A stretch of 64,000 bases of DNA, from contig CP070686.1 in the NCBI GenBank assembly GCA_020353055.1, positions 970,218 through 1,034,217 on the forward strand, given 5' to 3'. The DNA is from Caldifarciminota bacterium (lineage in GTDB: Bacteria > Hydrothermota > Tepidihabitantia > SM23-42). The first letter of the stretch is position 1. Each line of letters starts with the position of its first letter. The translations under genes and the position numbers were made by a program. This document shows, in pieces, positions 40,386-49,072 of this stretch. The notes beneath the pieces are model-generated. The model was not told the DNA's origin. It did not search any database and saw only the letters and a list, made by a program, of their open reading frames with translations.

Positions 40386-42536
40386 ATGTCAAAAGCAAAT
40401 TCTAATGTAAATATAGATGAATATAGATTTCCTACAATACCAAAACACTCTATCCCAATTGTATTTCTCATATTTGTATTCGGTTTATTCTCATACGTTA
40501 ACAGTTCATATATTAGTGATCCATGGAAAGTCGTTAAAGAGGCTGATATTATAGTGGAAGGAAGATTCGAGAGTCATATTGATACAACTATGCTTGGTAT
40601 ATTCAAGATTACACATATGTATAAGGGTAAAACAGACACAGACAAAATAGTTGTTTATTTATATAATCAAGAATATTATCGTATAACCCCAATCCAAGTC
40701 TCAGAAAGGATGTTATTGATTCTGAAATCAAGGAAAGCGGCTGACCTGAACGTGCGAAAACTCTATGACAGTTATGAATCAATCGATGCACCACTTTATA
40801 TCCCCGCTCAACAACCAGCAGCAGTATTTTCTATATTAGATATAGCTAACGATTTACGAAGATGGGATATTGAAAAATATTTATGGATAAACGAAGTTCT
40901 GCAGTGTGATAGTAGTGAACGTTATGATAAATTATTTTCAAGTATTAATAGTCCTAACGGGATAATACAGAGTTATGCCATGCGTGCTCTATCGGAGGAT
41001 ATTAATAATGAAATCCAACGCCTTACATCATTCGAGGAAAAAGCAGAACGATACGTAACGCTTCTTGATACCACCAACATCGTGAATCTCGAACTTTTTG
41101 CTTTACGATTTTTTACTGAAAATTATTACCCGGCGGTCTATCCAGTTTTGTTGCGCCGCTTTGAAAATATGCCAGATTCTGTGCTACATGTAATCCGTTA
41201 TTACATTGAAACATTTGAGAAATATCTTGATTCTACAACCGTGCTCATATTGTTTCATCGTATAGTTGATTGGGATTATATTTACTATGCTTGGTTTGAC
41301 TACCCATATCGTCAGAACAGGCTTGGTTTGCTCGGTTATGCTGAGAAAGTTGCTCAAATGTTGAACTCCCATTTACCGCAAAAAAGGCATGAAATATATT
41401 CTCAGTTAAATCGAGAATTCAGTTCAAGGAGCCAGGATTCACTATTTACAGATCTGATTTTTCCTTATATGGATAAAATTTATGCATCATACGTAACACC
41501 CCATCGCACTGAATTTTTAACGGAAATGTATGAAAGGACCAGAGAAAGTAGAATATTGCCGTTGATGGCAAAAGGGGGTGAATTGAGTGCATTGCCTTAC
41601 CTAACAAACGCTTTATATGATAGTGCATATTCAGTTGAAGCTGTTCTTTCTGCGCTTGGTTCCTATACAGATAAAGAGGTTGGTTCTCTTCTTGTTGACT
41701 TCATAGAAAACACAGACAACAAATCCTTAAAGAATAGCGCCATTGACGTTCTGACTAAGGTGCTTTCTAATACACAACAAACTCCATCTCCAAAAACAAT
41801 AGGTTTTGTGATGGGTATGCTCAAATCATGGGAGAGTTGGGATATGAGAGCAGGAGGAGTGAACCAACTACTGAACTTAGTCAGTGCTTCCAAATCGGAC
41901 ACAATGGCTGTTTTACTCATAGCGAATATAACGAAATCAACGAATTCTGAAAAAAAGAAAGCATTGATCCACAAATTAGATGTAAAAAACTCAGACAAGA
42001 TTTTTGATTTTTTGTTGTCAGTAATGATCAATAATTCTGAAACACTTAGTGTTAGGAAAGCCGCTCTTTGGCAACTTGCTAGGGATAGAGAGCCGCGGAT
42101 TTGTAAGGCAATATATGATATTGCAGCTTCAAAAGGTGATGATATTTCCCTGCGTATAGAAGCAATAGGCCTTTTATTGGATCGTCAGAAAGAACTGTCT
42201 CTAGCCGTTATCCCTCTAATTGACGTTATGGAAACCCTCACCACATGGAAGGAATACAAGGATCTTTGGAGTTGGACTGGGTATATGAGCTACATATCGG
42301 ATGATGATTTAAATAATGAATCGAGGAATGAGTTCGATTACTGTCTGAGAAAGTTCTACGTAGAGTATTTGATAAACGAGCCTGTTACCACGCGTTTTGA
42401 ATTCATACGGACTTTCCGCACAAGAACCGATTGGAAGTTGTATGAAACCTATAGCACAGCTACTCAGGATCCCGACAAATATATAAAAGAAGAAGCTCAA
42501 TATGCATTAGAGGAAATTAGTAGAGAAAACCGTTAG
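40386..42536 (+). CDS. HEAT-like membrane or exported protein of unusual base composition
   Basis: 716 residues from ATG 40386. One hydrophobic segment (about 22-40, SIPIVFLIFVFGLFSYV) could be a signal or anchor. Residues about 45-130 form a compact domain with VVKEADIIVEGRFESH, reminiscent of domains in other uncharacterised exported proteins. The remainder is helical and HEAT/ARM-like (LPYLTNALYDSAYSVEAVLSAL, VRKAALWQLARDREPRICKAI). No catalytic motif. The gene is visibly more AT-rich than its neighbours and uses A/T-ending codons heavily, which suggests recent acquisition. It stands alone between a MITE-like element and a structured non-coding stretch, with its own promoter and terminator. 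Confidence 0.7.
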   Translation: MSKANSNVNIDEYRFPTIPKHSIPIVFLIFVFGLFSYVNSSYISDPWKVVKEADIIVEGRFESHIDTTMLGIFKITHMYKGKTDTDKIVVYLYNQEYYRITPIQVSERMLLILKSRKAADLNVRKLYDSYESIDAPLYIPAQQPAAVFSILDIANDLRRWDIEKYLWINEVLQCDSSERYDKLFSSINSPNGIIQSYAMRALSEDINNEIQRLTSFEEKAERYVTLLDTTNIVNLELFALRFFTENYYPAVYPVLLRRFENMPDSVLHVIRYYIETFEKYLDSTTVLILFHRIVDWDYIYYAWFDYPYRQNRLGLLGYAEKVAQMLNSHLPQKRHEIYSQLNREFSSRSQDSLFTDLIFPYMDKIYASYVTPHRTEFLTEMYERTRESRILPLMAKGGELSALPYLTNALYDSAYSVEAVLSALGSYTDKEVGSLLVDFIENTDNKSLKNSAIDVLTKVLSNTQQTPSPKTIGFVMGMLKSWESWDMRAGGVNQLLNLVSASKSDTMAVLLIANITKSTNSEKKKALIHKLDVKNSDKIFDFLLSVMINNSETLSVRKAALWQLARDREPRICKAIYDIAASKGDDISLRIEAIGLLLDRQKELSLAVIPLIDVMETLTTWKEYKDLWSWTGYMSYISDDDLNNESRNEFDYCLRKFYVEYLINEPVTTRFEFIRTFRTRTDWKLYETYSTATQDPDKYIKEEAQYALEEISRENR

Positions 42537-42571
42537 GCCTATTGGCGCTAAGAAGAGAACGACAAAAACGT

Positions 42572-42602
42572 AGGGGAGTGATTTTATTCACTCCCCTTTT
42601 TT
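42572..42602 (+). terminator. Rho-independent terminator after the AT-rich HEAT-like gene
   Basis: Perfect 10-bp stem (42572-42581 with 42588-42597), 6-nt loop and a following T tract. Confidence 0.93.
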
Positions 42603-43181
42603 GCTTGTGCCATATCTGTCCCAAAACATATGGGTGCAAAGGGAGACACCCCCTTCTCTCCAAAAAAGCTTTCTGCAAACGCCGAAAACTTCCTGGAGAC
42701 CTCAGATCCCCCCTCCCGGCGATCGCGAACGCTAATTGCTTGTGGTTATCGCCGAGTTGGAAGACTCCTGCCACTTTAATCAGGCTCATGCCACTCTTCT
42801 TAGATCTATCGATAAGGCTAAATAATAGACAGAATTCCACCGCTTCTGCATTACTATTCTTGATGAAAAAGGAAGCGGTATCCTCGTGAATTCAAATGCA
42901 CATACTGATGCATTAATTCACGGGACCAGCAATGGACAGAAAGGTGCAAGTGATTGATTGACAAGCTTTTGGGCGGTTTTCACCGCAATTTAAGAAGTTA
43001 CGAAAAATCATCGATTCGGATTCTCTCTCGATATCGAAGTCTCGATATCGTCGAGACGAGATGGAAGTCCGTTGCCCTATCAGGGAAACCCACATCGAAT
43101 TATTGCAAGATCAACATTCCTCCACTTTGTAACTTGAAAAACAGGTGTTTATTCATGATTTTGTCCTTTAACAGCATAGCA
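42603..43181. other. Structured non-coding stretch of about 580 bp
   Basis: No supported gene. A minus-strand frame (42517-42840) has no promoter or ribosome site and runs through the terminator of the HEAT-like gene, so I do not call it. Structures seen: GGGTG/CACCC hairpin (about 42630-42653); an 8-bp inverted repeat (42839-42846 with 42872-42879); a 14-bp bulged hairpin (42885-42922); and a doubled CGATATCG palindrome (about 43024-43062). It may hold a non-coding RNA or the remains of an inserted element. Confidence 0.45.
42885..42922. repeat. Long bulged stem-loop
   Basis: Arms 42885-42892 pair with 42915-42922 (8 bp) and 42895-42900 with 42909-42914 (6 bp), with a 2-nt bulge (42893-42894) and an 8-nt loop. 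No T tract on either side, so it is not a simple terminator. Confidence 0.65.
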
Positions 43182-43209
43182 TTGACAAAAACACACCATT
43201 AATTATACT
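43182..43209 (+). promoter_or_regulatory. Leaderless promoter of the DUF2007-like gene
   Basis: TTGACA (43182-43187), 16-bp spacer, TATACT (43204-43209), 5 nt to ATG 43215. Confidence 0.87.
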
Positions 43210-43214
43210 CGTTC

Positions 43215-43481
43215 ATGCTCAAGAGTGTTTACCTCGCCCCCGACGAATTCATTGCCATAACGATCAAGGAAATGCTCGCCGGCAAGAACATAAAAGCGAT
43301 CACCCGGCGCTTCGAAACGACCTGGTTGGACGGGCTACCCAAGATCATGAAGGGCGGTTGGGGCGACGTTCTGGTAGATGAAAAAGACGAAAAAGATGCC
43401 GAGAAGTACATCCGGGAATTTCTCGAAGAACACCAAGAACTCGAGCCGGACAGTGAACAAGACAACAAAGATAATACTTAG
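43215..43481 (+). CDS. DUF2007-like small protein
   Basis: 88 residues. The pattern VYLAPDEFIAITIKEMLAGKNIKAITR, then GGWGDVLVDEKDEKDAEKYI, fits the small ferredoxin-fold DUF2007 proteins (putative signal-transducing or PII-like), whose role is unknown. The C-terminal 18 residues are very acidic. Leaderless ATG. Monocistronic, followed by a repeat patch. Confidence 0.65.
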   Translation: MLKSVYLAPDEFIAITIKEMLAGKNIKAITRRFETTWLDGLPKIMKGGWGDVLVDEKDEKDAEKYIREFLEEHQELEPDSEQDNKDNT

Positions 43482-43551
43482 ATAGAGCAAACCTTCAGTT
43501 CTGCAATCCGTTCTCGTATGGCAAGAGCCTTGCCCTACGCTTCATCGGGGG

Positions 43552-43588
43552 AGATTGCTTCGCTCTGCTACGCAGAGCTCGCAATGAC
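43552..43588. repeat. REP-like palindrome, copy 2
   Basis: ATTGC ... GCAAT ends (43554-43558, 43581-43585) enclose a CTCTGC/GCAGAG stem and the motif GCTTCGCTC...CTACGC. On the minus strand it shares the GAGC-GTAGC-GAAGC core with 36137-36172. Typical intergenic REP-like sequence; role unknown. Confidence 0.6.
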
Positions 43589-43630
43589 AGGGTAGATAAT
43601 ATTGCATCCACAATCTTCATTTATTGAGAT

Positions 43631-43650
43631 CGACGGCGGCGCAGCCGTCG
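43631..43650. repeat. Short GC-rich hairpin upstream of the lipoprotein operon
   Basis: Perfect 7-bp arms (43631-43637, CGACGGC, and 43644-43650, GCCGTCG) with a 6-nt loop, ending 7 bp before the -35 box of the next promoter. No T tract. It may be an operator or a leftover terminator stem. Confidence 0.5.
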
Positions 43651-43657
43651 TGATTGC

Positions 43658-43685
43658 TTGACATCCATATCTCCCTTGTTATAAT
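43658..43685 (+). promoter_or_regulatory. Leaderless promoter of the lipoprotein-btuFCD-type operon
   Basis: TTGACA (43658-43663), 16-bp spacer, TATAAT (43680-43685), 5 nt to GTG 43691. Confidence 0.9.
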
Positions 43686-43690
43686 AGGCT

Positions 43691-44635
43691 GTGAAATGGC
43701 ATCTGCTACTAACCTTCGTCATTCTGGTGATGCTATCATGTATTCCCGGCGTAGCACCACGAGTCGGTCGCATTGAAGCCGTATACATCGGTTCAATATT
43801 GGAAGACATCCGCCGGGACAAACCGATCAGCGCAGGAGTAACCGACCTTGAAGGCATAAAAATCGTCCACACGATAACCGAACCCGTATTCATGGAATAT
43901 TTTCTCCAGCGTATGGGTTTGCACGAACTATTGAGTGACCTTGATATTGATTTTGTCATCGGCGACACGGTGGTATATAGTGACAAATATTTTTCTATTC
44001 AGAAATCGATGGGATATGCCATCAAGAACATACGGGGACTTAGATTCGCTATGGTATGCAATGCCGAAGACTCACTGACTGTGCAAGATCAGATAAGCAT
44101 TTCGTTATTGAAAGAGCGCAGCGACATACTGTGGGTCATCGATAAGGATCTCCTCGCTATGTCACCCGCTGTGATCAAATTCCACGTCGATGGAAGAGCA
44201 CTCTCCGATACCAGTATATCGACGATCAAGGTGAAGGATGACGCTAACCTGATGCGCAAAATACGTGACTTCAGGGCAAGAATCGAAAAAGAATTGAACA
44301 GCGAAATTCTACTTGGGGAACCCATCGATGACCACGTCTTTTCAACTATCGTGGAGAAGGAAAAAGTTGATGTTATAATCTACCCCCAGGACCTCTTTAC
44401 CCAAACCGGGGATAAAGTTTCAATGACGCTCCGCGCGCTAATGGAAAGCATCGCATTTGAAACGAAATTCAGAAAGACCGAGATGGAACCTGAAGAGATC
44501 TCGGAAATCTGCACGAATGCCGGTTATTTAAAGTGGGGAAATCTTAAAGAAACAAATATCGTTCTAGTACCTGACGCAAAGTCAGGAGAGCACATTTTCG
44601 ATTATTATTATGAAAGGAAAGAGAATGAAGATTAA
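43691..44635 (+). CDS. Uncharacterised lipoprotein, possibly 5'-nucleotidase-like
   Basis: 314 residues from GTG 43691. N-terminal lipobox VMLSC (Cys17). The body is alpha/beta; segments such as LRFAMVCNAEDSLTVQDQISISLLKERSDILWVIDKDLL and a late VDVIIYPQDLF ... MTLRALMESIAF faintly recall metallophosphatase/5'-nucleotidase proteins. The metal-binding Asp/His motifs are absent, so any relation is distant. First gene of an operon with a membrane protein and corrinoid-type transport genes, so a role in uptake or salvage is possible. Confidence 0.55.
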   Translation: MKWHLLLTFVILVMLSCIPGVAPRVGRIEAVYIGSILEDIRRDKPISAGVTDLEGIKIVHTITEPVFMEYFLQRMGLHELLSDLDIDFVIGDTVVYSDKYFSIQKSMGYAIKNIRGLRFAMVCNAEDSLTVQDQISISLLKERSDILWVIDKDLLAMSPAVIKFHVDGRALSDTSISTIKVKDDANLMRKIRDFRARIEKELNSEILLGEPIDDHVFSTIVEKEKVDVIIYPQDLFTQTGDKVSMTLRALMESIAFETKFRKTEMEPEEISEICTNAGYLKWGNLKETNIVLVPDAKSGEHIFDYYYERKENED

Positions 44636-45278
44636 CTGGAAAAGACTTGCCTGGGTAGTATTCGTCATACTCTACGCTGGTTTATTCTTCTTCAATTGTC
44701 TCAAACCTTTTAACAACTGGTTCGCACCTTACGTCTTTACCATCATCCTCGTGGTCTGGTTGGCTTACGAATACTACAACAAAAATCTCTTTTTTCAATC
44801 AGGTCTCATTCCCGATTCCTTGTATTTTTGGTTATCCCGAGCCCTGTTCGCGCTTTTCTTCTATTCTTCCTTTGTGATCGGCATCGCTACGGTGATATGG
44901 TGGCCAAAAAACCAGATGGGCCTCTACCCCTTTGTCAATATTCTAGGGATAGCAGTACTGGTTGTCTCGATCTACCTCAGGCAAATAACTTTCCATAAAA
45001 AACCCAACGACCGCGAAAAAGTAAAATACTTTTATCTGAGTCTGTGCCTGTTGAACATCTCCATCGCCTTGGGCTACGGTTCGTTATTTCTACTGGGATA
45101 CGCTGTTGTCATCGGTCTTCCGCTTACCTACTGGAACTATTGGCACGAGGGAAAAGTCCTATCCGACTTCGCCGACTATATCAAAAAGCAGGGTGTAGCT
45201 AGCACCAAAGGCATCAATTACACAAAATACTGGGGAAAATATCTCGCCAGCAGAGAGAAAAAGCCGAAGCAAAAGTAA
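44625..45278 (+). CDS. Polytopic membrane protein of unknown function
   Basis: 217 residues from ATG 44625; the ATG at 44610 is also in frame but lies in the AAAGGAAAG stretch that serves as ribosome site. About five membrane helices lie between residues 5 and 165 and the tail is basic. The C-terminal half (LTYWNYWHEGKVLSDFADYI) has a loose likeness to isoprenylcysteine/phospholipid methyltransferase-type membrane enzymes, but the conserved histidine-proline motif is missing. It overlaps the lipoprotein gene by 11 bp and precedes btuF-like by 9 bp. Confidence 0.55.
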   Translation: MKINWKRLAWVVFVILYAGLFFFNCLKPFNNWFAPYVFTIILVVWLAYEYYNKNLFFQSGLIPDSLYFWLSRALFALFFYSSFVIGIATVIWWPKNQMGLYPFVNILGIAVLVVSIYLRQITFHKKPNDREKVKYFYLSLCLLNISIALGYGSLFLLGYAVVIGLPLTYWNYWHEGKVLSDFADYIKKQGVASTKGINYTKYWGKYLASREKKPKQK

Positions 45279-45287
45279 TATTCATTA

Positions 45288-46100
45288 ATGTTTTCGTCAA
45301 AACGAAGAATCATCTTCACATCATTTTTACTCCTATTTTCTCTCTTATCGTGCGCTCAGAATCATAAAAGAGATGGTTACCGGATCGTTTCATTATCCCC
45401 GGCGATGACCGAGATCCTTTTTAGTATCGGTGCCGGCGACAAAATAGTCGGTGTTACTACATTTTGCACTTTTCCGCCGGAGGCAAAAGAAATCACCAAG
45501 GTCGGTGATTTCTCGCATCCTTCGATCGAGCGCATAATCGGACTGAATCCAGATCTGGTAATCGTGAACCTACCTGAACAGAGCCGCGTTAAAAAAGAAC
45601 TCGATAAACTAAAGGTCAAGACATTTGTATCTTCGCCTGCGTCTCTGTCAGAACTCTACAGCGAATTAGCTGCACTCGGTACTGAACTGGGTCAACGAAG
45701 AGCAGCGGATTCACTGATATCATACATGAAACAGAACCTACAGGCAGTAACCCCTGCTGAGCGCAGGAGGGTGTACATTGAGATATCACCAAGACCGCTC
45801 ATCACGATCGGCTCGGCTACCTTCCTGAACGACTTGATCCATGACGCAGGTGGGGTCAACATCTTCACCGACCTGAGCAAAGACTATCCCGTAGTCACAC
45901 AGGAAGCGGTAATTGCCAGAAATCCTGAAGTAATCATCGTGCTACACCCCCTGGACATAACCGGACGCGTAGGCTGGCAGAGTATTCATGCAATAAAAAA
46001 TGGCAACATCTACGGAAATCTGGATCCAGATCAACTCATGCGACCCGGCCCGAGGCTGGTCGATGGTTTCAGAAAATTGAGAGAAATCCTCAATGATTAA
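45288..46100 (+). CDS. ABC transporter substrate-binding lipoprotein, cobalamin (BtuF) type
   Basis: 270 residues. Lipobox FSLLSC (Cys21). Helical-backbone binding protein with BtuF-like start RIVSLSPAMTEILFSIGAGD, then VGVTTFCTFPPEAK, IIGLNPDLVIV and a C-terminal RPGPRLVDGFRKL. Binds a corrinoid, or less likely heme or a ferric siderophore. It overlaps the permease gene by 8 bp. I see no cobalamin riboswitch upstream, because the gene lies inside an operon. Confidence 0.85.
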   Translation: MFSSKRRIIFTSFLLLFSLLSCAQNHKRDGYRIVSLSPAMTEILFSIGAGDKIVGVTTFCTFPPEAKEITKVGDFSHPSIERIIGLNPDLVIVNLPEQSRVKKELDKLKVKTFVSSPASLSELYSELAALGTELGQRRAADSLISYMKQNLQAVTPAERRRVYIEISPRPLITIGSATFLNDLIHDAGGVNIFTDLSKDYPVVTQEAVIARNPEVIIVLHPLDITGRVGWQSIHAIKNGNIYGNLDPDQLMRPGPRLVDGFRKLREILND

Positions 46101-46998
46101 AATAACCCTGATGATCATCGCCTTTCTGATGGCCGTAGCGGTCGGGATCCTCGCGGGCCCGGCGGCGCTGGACGCGCAGATCATTCAATTGCGTGTCTGG
46201 AGGGTAGTTCTGGGTATATTTGCCGGTGGCGTGCTTGCATTCTGCGGTTGTCTTCTGCAGGGATTATTCGGCAACCCCCTCGTCGAACCCTATACCCTTG
46301 GTTCTGCATCTGGTGCTGCGTTGGGCGCCTCGATCGGTATTCTAATTTTCGGTGCCATAAGCCCTATCCTTGCCTTTCTTGGTTCGCTCGGGACGGGCCT
46401 CTTCGTTTACACGGTTGCGCGTATCGAAGGAGGACTTCTAAGAGACCGCCTCATCCTTGCCGGTGTAGTAATGAGCTTCTTATGTTCATCCCTCGTCATG
46501 ATCATAATGGTTGTCGGTGGACGGGAACTATACGAAATCCTATACTTACTCATGGGCTACCTTGGGGTTATCATCAATAGCTCAAACCGAATGATGATCA
46601 TCGTATTGATCATAATTTCCCTGGGGCTTGTTGCTTTCCTTTACAGATTCCACCGTGAACTGGATATCATTTCTCAAGGCAGTGAAACCGCTGCCGGACT
46701 GGGTATTAACATCCAGACTTTTTCGATTATCGTGTTTTTTTCGAGCGCACTGCTCATCGGTCTGACCGTATCGATCGTCGGTGCCATAGGCTTTGTCGGG
46801 CTGATCGTACCTCACGTTTCAAAACTACTTTTCGGACCAAAACACAGATTCAATCTCGGCGCATCGTTTATTCTCGGTGCAACATTCCTGCTCTTCGCCG
46901 ATGCGCTTTCTCGAGTCATTACCGTTTACGAACTGCCGGTCGGTGTTGTAACATCATTGGTTGGTGTTCCGTTCTTCATATTTTTATACAAGAGATGA
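46093..46998 (+). CDS. ABC transporter permease, FecCD/BtuC type
   Basis: 301 residues, eight to ten membrane helices. Family motifs WRVVLGIFAGGVLAFCGCLLQ and GNPLVEPYTLGSASGAALGAS in the first half and AIGFVGLIVPH late in the protein identify the vitamin B12/siderophore permease family. A homodimer would form the channel. It is slightly short compared with BtuC (about 330). It overlaps the ATPase gene by 4 bp. Confidence 0.92.
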   Translation: MIKITLMIIAFLMAVAVGILAGPAALDAQIIQLRVWRVVLGIFAGGVLAFCGCLLQGLFGNPLVEPYTLGSASGAALGASIGILIFGAISPILAFLGSLGTGLFVYTVARIEGGLLRDRLILAGVVMSFLCSSLVMIIMVVGGRELYEILYLLMGYLGVIINSSNRMMIIVLIIISLGLVAFLYRFHRELDIISQGSETAAGLGINIQTFSIIVFFSSALLIGLTVSIVGAIGFVGLIVPHVSKLLFGPKHRFNLGASFILGATFLLFADALSRVITVYELPVGVVTSLVGVPFFIFLYKR

Positions 46999-47771
46999 AC
47001 GCGCTGCAGGTTATAAACGCACGATTCCATTACGATACTAGTGTAGTGATCGATAACGTATCACTTTCGCTGACAAAGGGTGAATTCCTCGGGATAATCG
47101 GGCCCAACGGCGCCGGCAAATCAACGATGCTACGGCTCATGTGTGGCATCCTGAAGCCGAGAAGCGGCGATATCACACTCTTTGACAAAACACTTTCTGA
47201 ACAATCTCAAAAAACCATTGCCCGGCAGATCGCTTTCGTTCCGCAGGAAACACATTTCACTTTGAATTTCACGGTCGAGGATGTCGTGATGCTGGGACGT
47301 TATCCGTACCAGCGTCCGTTTGCGCGCGAGGAAAAAAAGGACTTCGAGGCAATCGATTACGCGATTGCCGCAGCGCAGGTTGAGCATTTGCGCAAAAGAC
47401 CAATTAATTCCCTATCATCAGGGGAAAGACAGCGTGTGGTGATCGCTCGGGCGCTTGCCCAAGTGCCCCGCATATTGTTACTCGACGAACCGACGAGTCA
47501 CCTCGATCTCCATCATCAGTACTCAATAATGGAATCGCTTAAGAAGTTAAATGCTGAAGGTCTCACGGTCGCAGTCGTGCATCATGACCTTAACCTGGCC
47601 AGCCTATATTGCGCGCGCCTCGTGCTTATGCATGGAGGAAGAATCGTGGCCAGCGGCACTCCGAATAAATTGATCAACGAAGAGACCCTGAATCAAGTAT
47701 ATGGCGCAAAGGTCCGGATCGTACAGCATCCGGATAGAGGGGTGCCACAGATATTTCTTCACACCGAGTGA
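46995..47771 (+). CDS. ABC transporter ATP-binding protein, FecE/BtuD type
   Basis: 258 residues. P-loop GPNGAGKST, signature LSSGERQR and Walker B ILLLDEP followed by TSHLDLHHQ and the switch histidine in VHHDLN. It energises the preceding permease. Together the three genes form a full corrinoid-type importer. Confidence 0.95.
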   Translation: MNALQVINARFHYDTSVVIDNVSLSLTKGEFLGIIGPNGAGKSTMLRLMCGILKPRSGDITLFDKTLSEQSQKTIARQIAFVPQETHFTLNFTVEDVVMLGRYPYQRPFAREEKKDFEAIDYAIAAAQVEHLRKRPINSLSSGERQRVVIARALAQVPRILLLDEPTSHLDLHHQYSIMESLKKLNAEGLTVAVVHHDLNLASLYCARLVLMHGGRIVASGTPNKLINEETLNQVYGAKVRIVQHPDRGVPQIFLHTE

Positions 47772-47775
47772 AACT

Positions 47776-48195
47776 ATGAAGATCATCAATGAAAGACTTT
47801 CGCTGCAGACCAAAGGTCCTGGCGACCTGATCAACATCACCGAAGAAATAACCAAAAGCCTGGCGGCAACAAAACTGAAAACAGGTCATGTTATCGTATT
47901 CCATATTGGATCAACGGCAGCGATTACGACTTTTGAATACGAACGCGGGATGATAAAGGACATGCAGGAACTATACGAAAAAATCGTGCCGCATAACAAA
48001 CACTATCATCATGATGATACATGGGGAGATGCTAACGGGTTCAGCCATTTGCGTGCCGCGCTGCAGGGCCCTTCACTGACCATCCCCTTTGAAAACGGCG
48101 AACTCTTGTTGGGCACGTGGCAGCAGGTGGTGCTTGCCGAATTCGACAACAAACCACGAAACCGCCAGGTCGTGGTGCAAATCATCGGCGAGTAA
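47776..48195 (+). CDS. YjbQ-family (UPF0047) protein
   Basis: 139 residues from ATG 47776; the frame is open back to 47701 but that part overlaps the ATPase gene. It has the family core GHVIVFHIGSTAAITTFEYE, the HNKHYHHDD stretch and the C-terminal LLLGTWQQVVLAEFDN with the conserved histidine-rich centre. Some members substitute for thiamine-phosphate synthase in E. coli; the true role is not established. It lies 4 bp after the transporter ATPase gene. Confidence 0.9.
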   Translation: MKIINERLSLQTKGPGDLINITEEITKSLAATKLKTGHVIVFHIGSTAAITTFEYERGMIKDMQELYEKIVPHNKHYHHDDTWGDANGFSHLRAALQGPSLTIPFENGELLLGTWQQVVLAEFDNKPRNRQVVVQIIGE

Positions 48196-48208
48196 GCAAA
48201 ACACGTCC

Positions 48209-48988
48209 CTAATCGATGATCTCGATCTGGGATTGGCTTTTGAGTATTATTTCAGGCTTGCCGCGGTATTCCTTGATCAATCCCCTCACCCGAACGTAAC
48301 GATTGAGGTAGTAATCCTCAGGGTGCTGAGGGAATTTGTGGAAATCGCTGGCGAATATCACCGCGGTGAAATAGCGCCGCCAGTCACTATGGAAATTCAA
48401 GAAACAAACCTTGCCGGTATTGTTCGTCGCAACGATCTTTCCCTCCACGATCTTTGTCCGCTTGTAGTATTTGTCTGCCTCGTCCCATTTTATTACATCA
48501 ATATCAATTGATCGTGTTGAAGTTCTGGCAACAATCGTATCGGTTGTATCCGAGACCTGAAACACTGGTAGTGCCCACAGTCCTTTGTGATTACGGATCG
48601 CAAGTTTCTCTAATTCCTTCATCTCTTCAATAAACATTGTATCGGGTGGATAAAACCGCAATTCGGCATATCCTAATCTGATCATTTCAGCGTTCACATT
48701 GACATCATCAATGAACACATATCTGAGTAATCTGCCATAGTCGTCTTTGTCAGTAACGTCTCTCTTCAATTGCACATTCTTACCCATGATCAGCCACGCA
48801 AGCGCGTGCTTGGCAATATCACCGCCAGGGTCATTGATCTCCGGTGCATTGATACCAAGAAGCCGTATCGAACTCCCGGATCCGGTTCGAAAGGTATCGC
48901 CGTCAATCACCTCGCCGACCTTTTCCGTTTTCGCACAGAAAAAGAAGAGAATTATCATCAGAACACCGACCGCTCGTATCATACTCAC
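48209..48988 (-). CDS. Exported thermonuclease (SNase)-like protein with C-terminal OB-like domain
   Basis: 259 residues from GTG 48988. The hydrophobic start ends in FFFC, a possible lipoprotein site. The SNase domain (about 23-145) keeps the catalytic pattern: VIDGDTF, the Arg/Glu pair in IRLLGINAPE and the second Arg in DDYGRLLRYVF. Residues 165-259 form a separate beta-rich domain (VEGKIVATNNTGKVCFLNF), like the OB-fold modules of YhcR-type nucleases. Probably digests extracellular nucleic acid near the surface. Leaderless GTG; the gene stands alone. Confidence 0.85.
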   Translation of the reverse strand: MSMIRAVGVLMIILFFFCAKTEKVGEVIDGDTFRTGSGSSIRLLGINAPEINDPGGDIAKHALAWLIMGKNVQLKRDVTDKDDYGRLLRYVFIDDVNVNAEMIRLGYAELRFYPPDTMFIEEMKELEKLAIRNHKGLWALPVFQVSDTTDTIVARTSTRSIDIDVIKWDEADKYYKRTKIVEGKIVATNNTGKVCFLNFHSDWRRYFTAVIFASDFHKFPQHPEDYYLNRYVRVRGLIKEYRGKPEIILKSQSQIEIID

Positions 48989-48993
48989 TTTGG

Positions 48994-49021
48994 ATTATAA
49001 CTTTTTTCGACGCCATGTCAA
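48994..49021 (-). promoter_or_regulatory. Leaderless promoter of the SNase gene
   Basis: TTGACA (49021-49016), 16-bp spacer, TATAAT (48999-48994), 5 nt to GTG 48988. Confidence 0.9.
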
Positions 49022-49072
49022 ACCTTATGACCACGCCGTACGACGTAGCACGAAAGAACCGCTTTTTATAAA

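Noticed and set aside
42517-42840. Minus-strand frame of 107 residues
   Set aside because: No promoter or ribosome site, it runs through a plus-strand terminator and gene end, and I recognise no family. I cannot exclude a degraded element.
44636-45287. Cobalamin riboswitch before the btuF-like gene
   Set aside because: The gene starts 9 bp after the previous one and no B12-box-like conserved structure was seen there or at the operon start.
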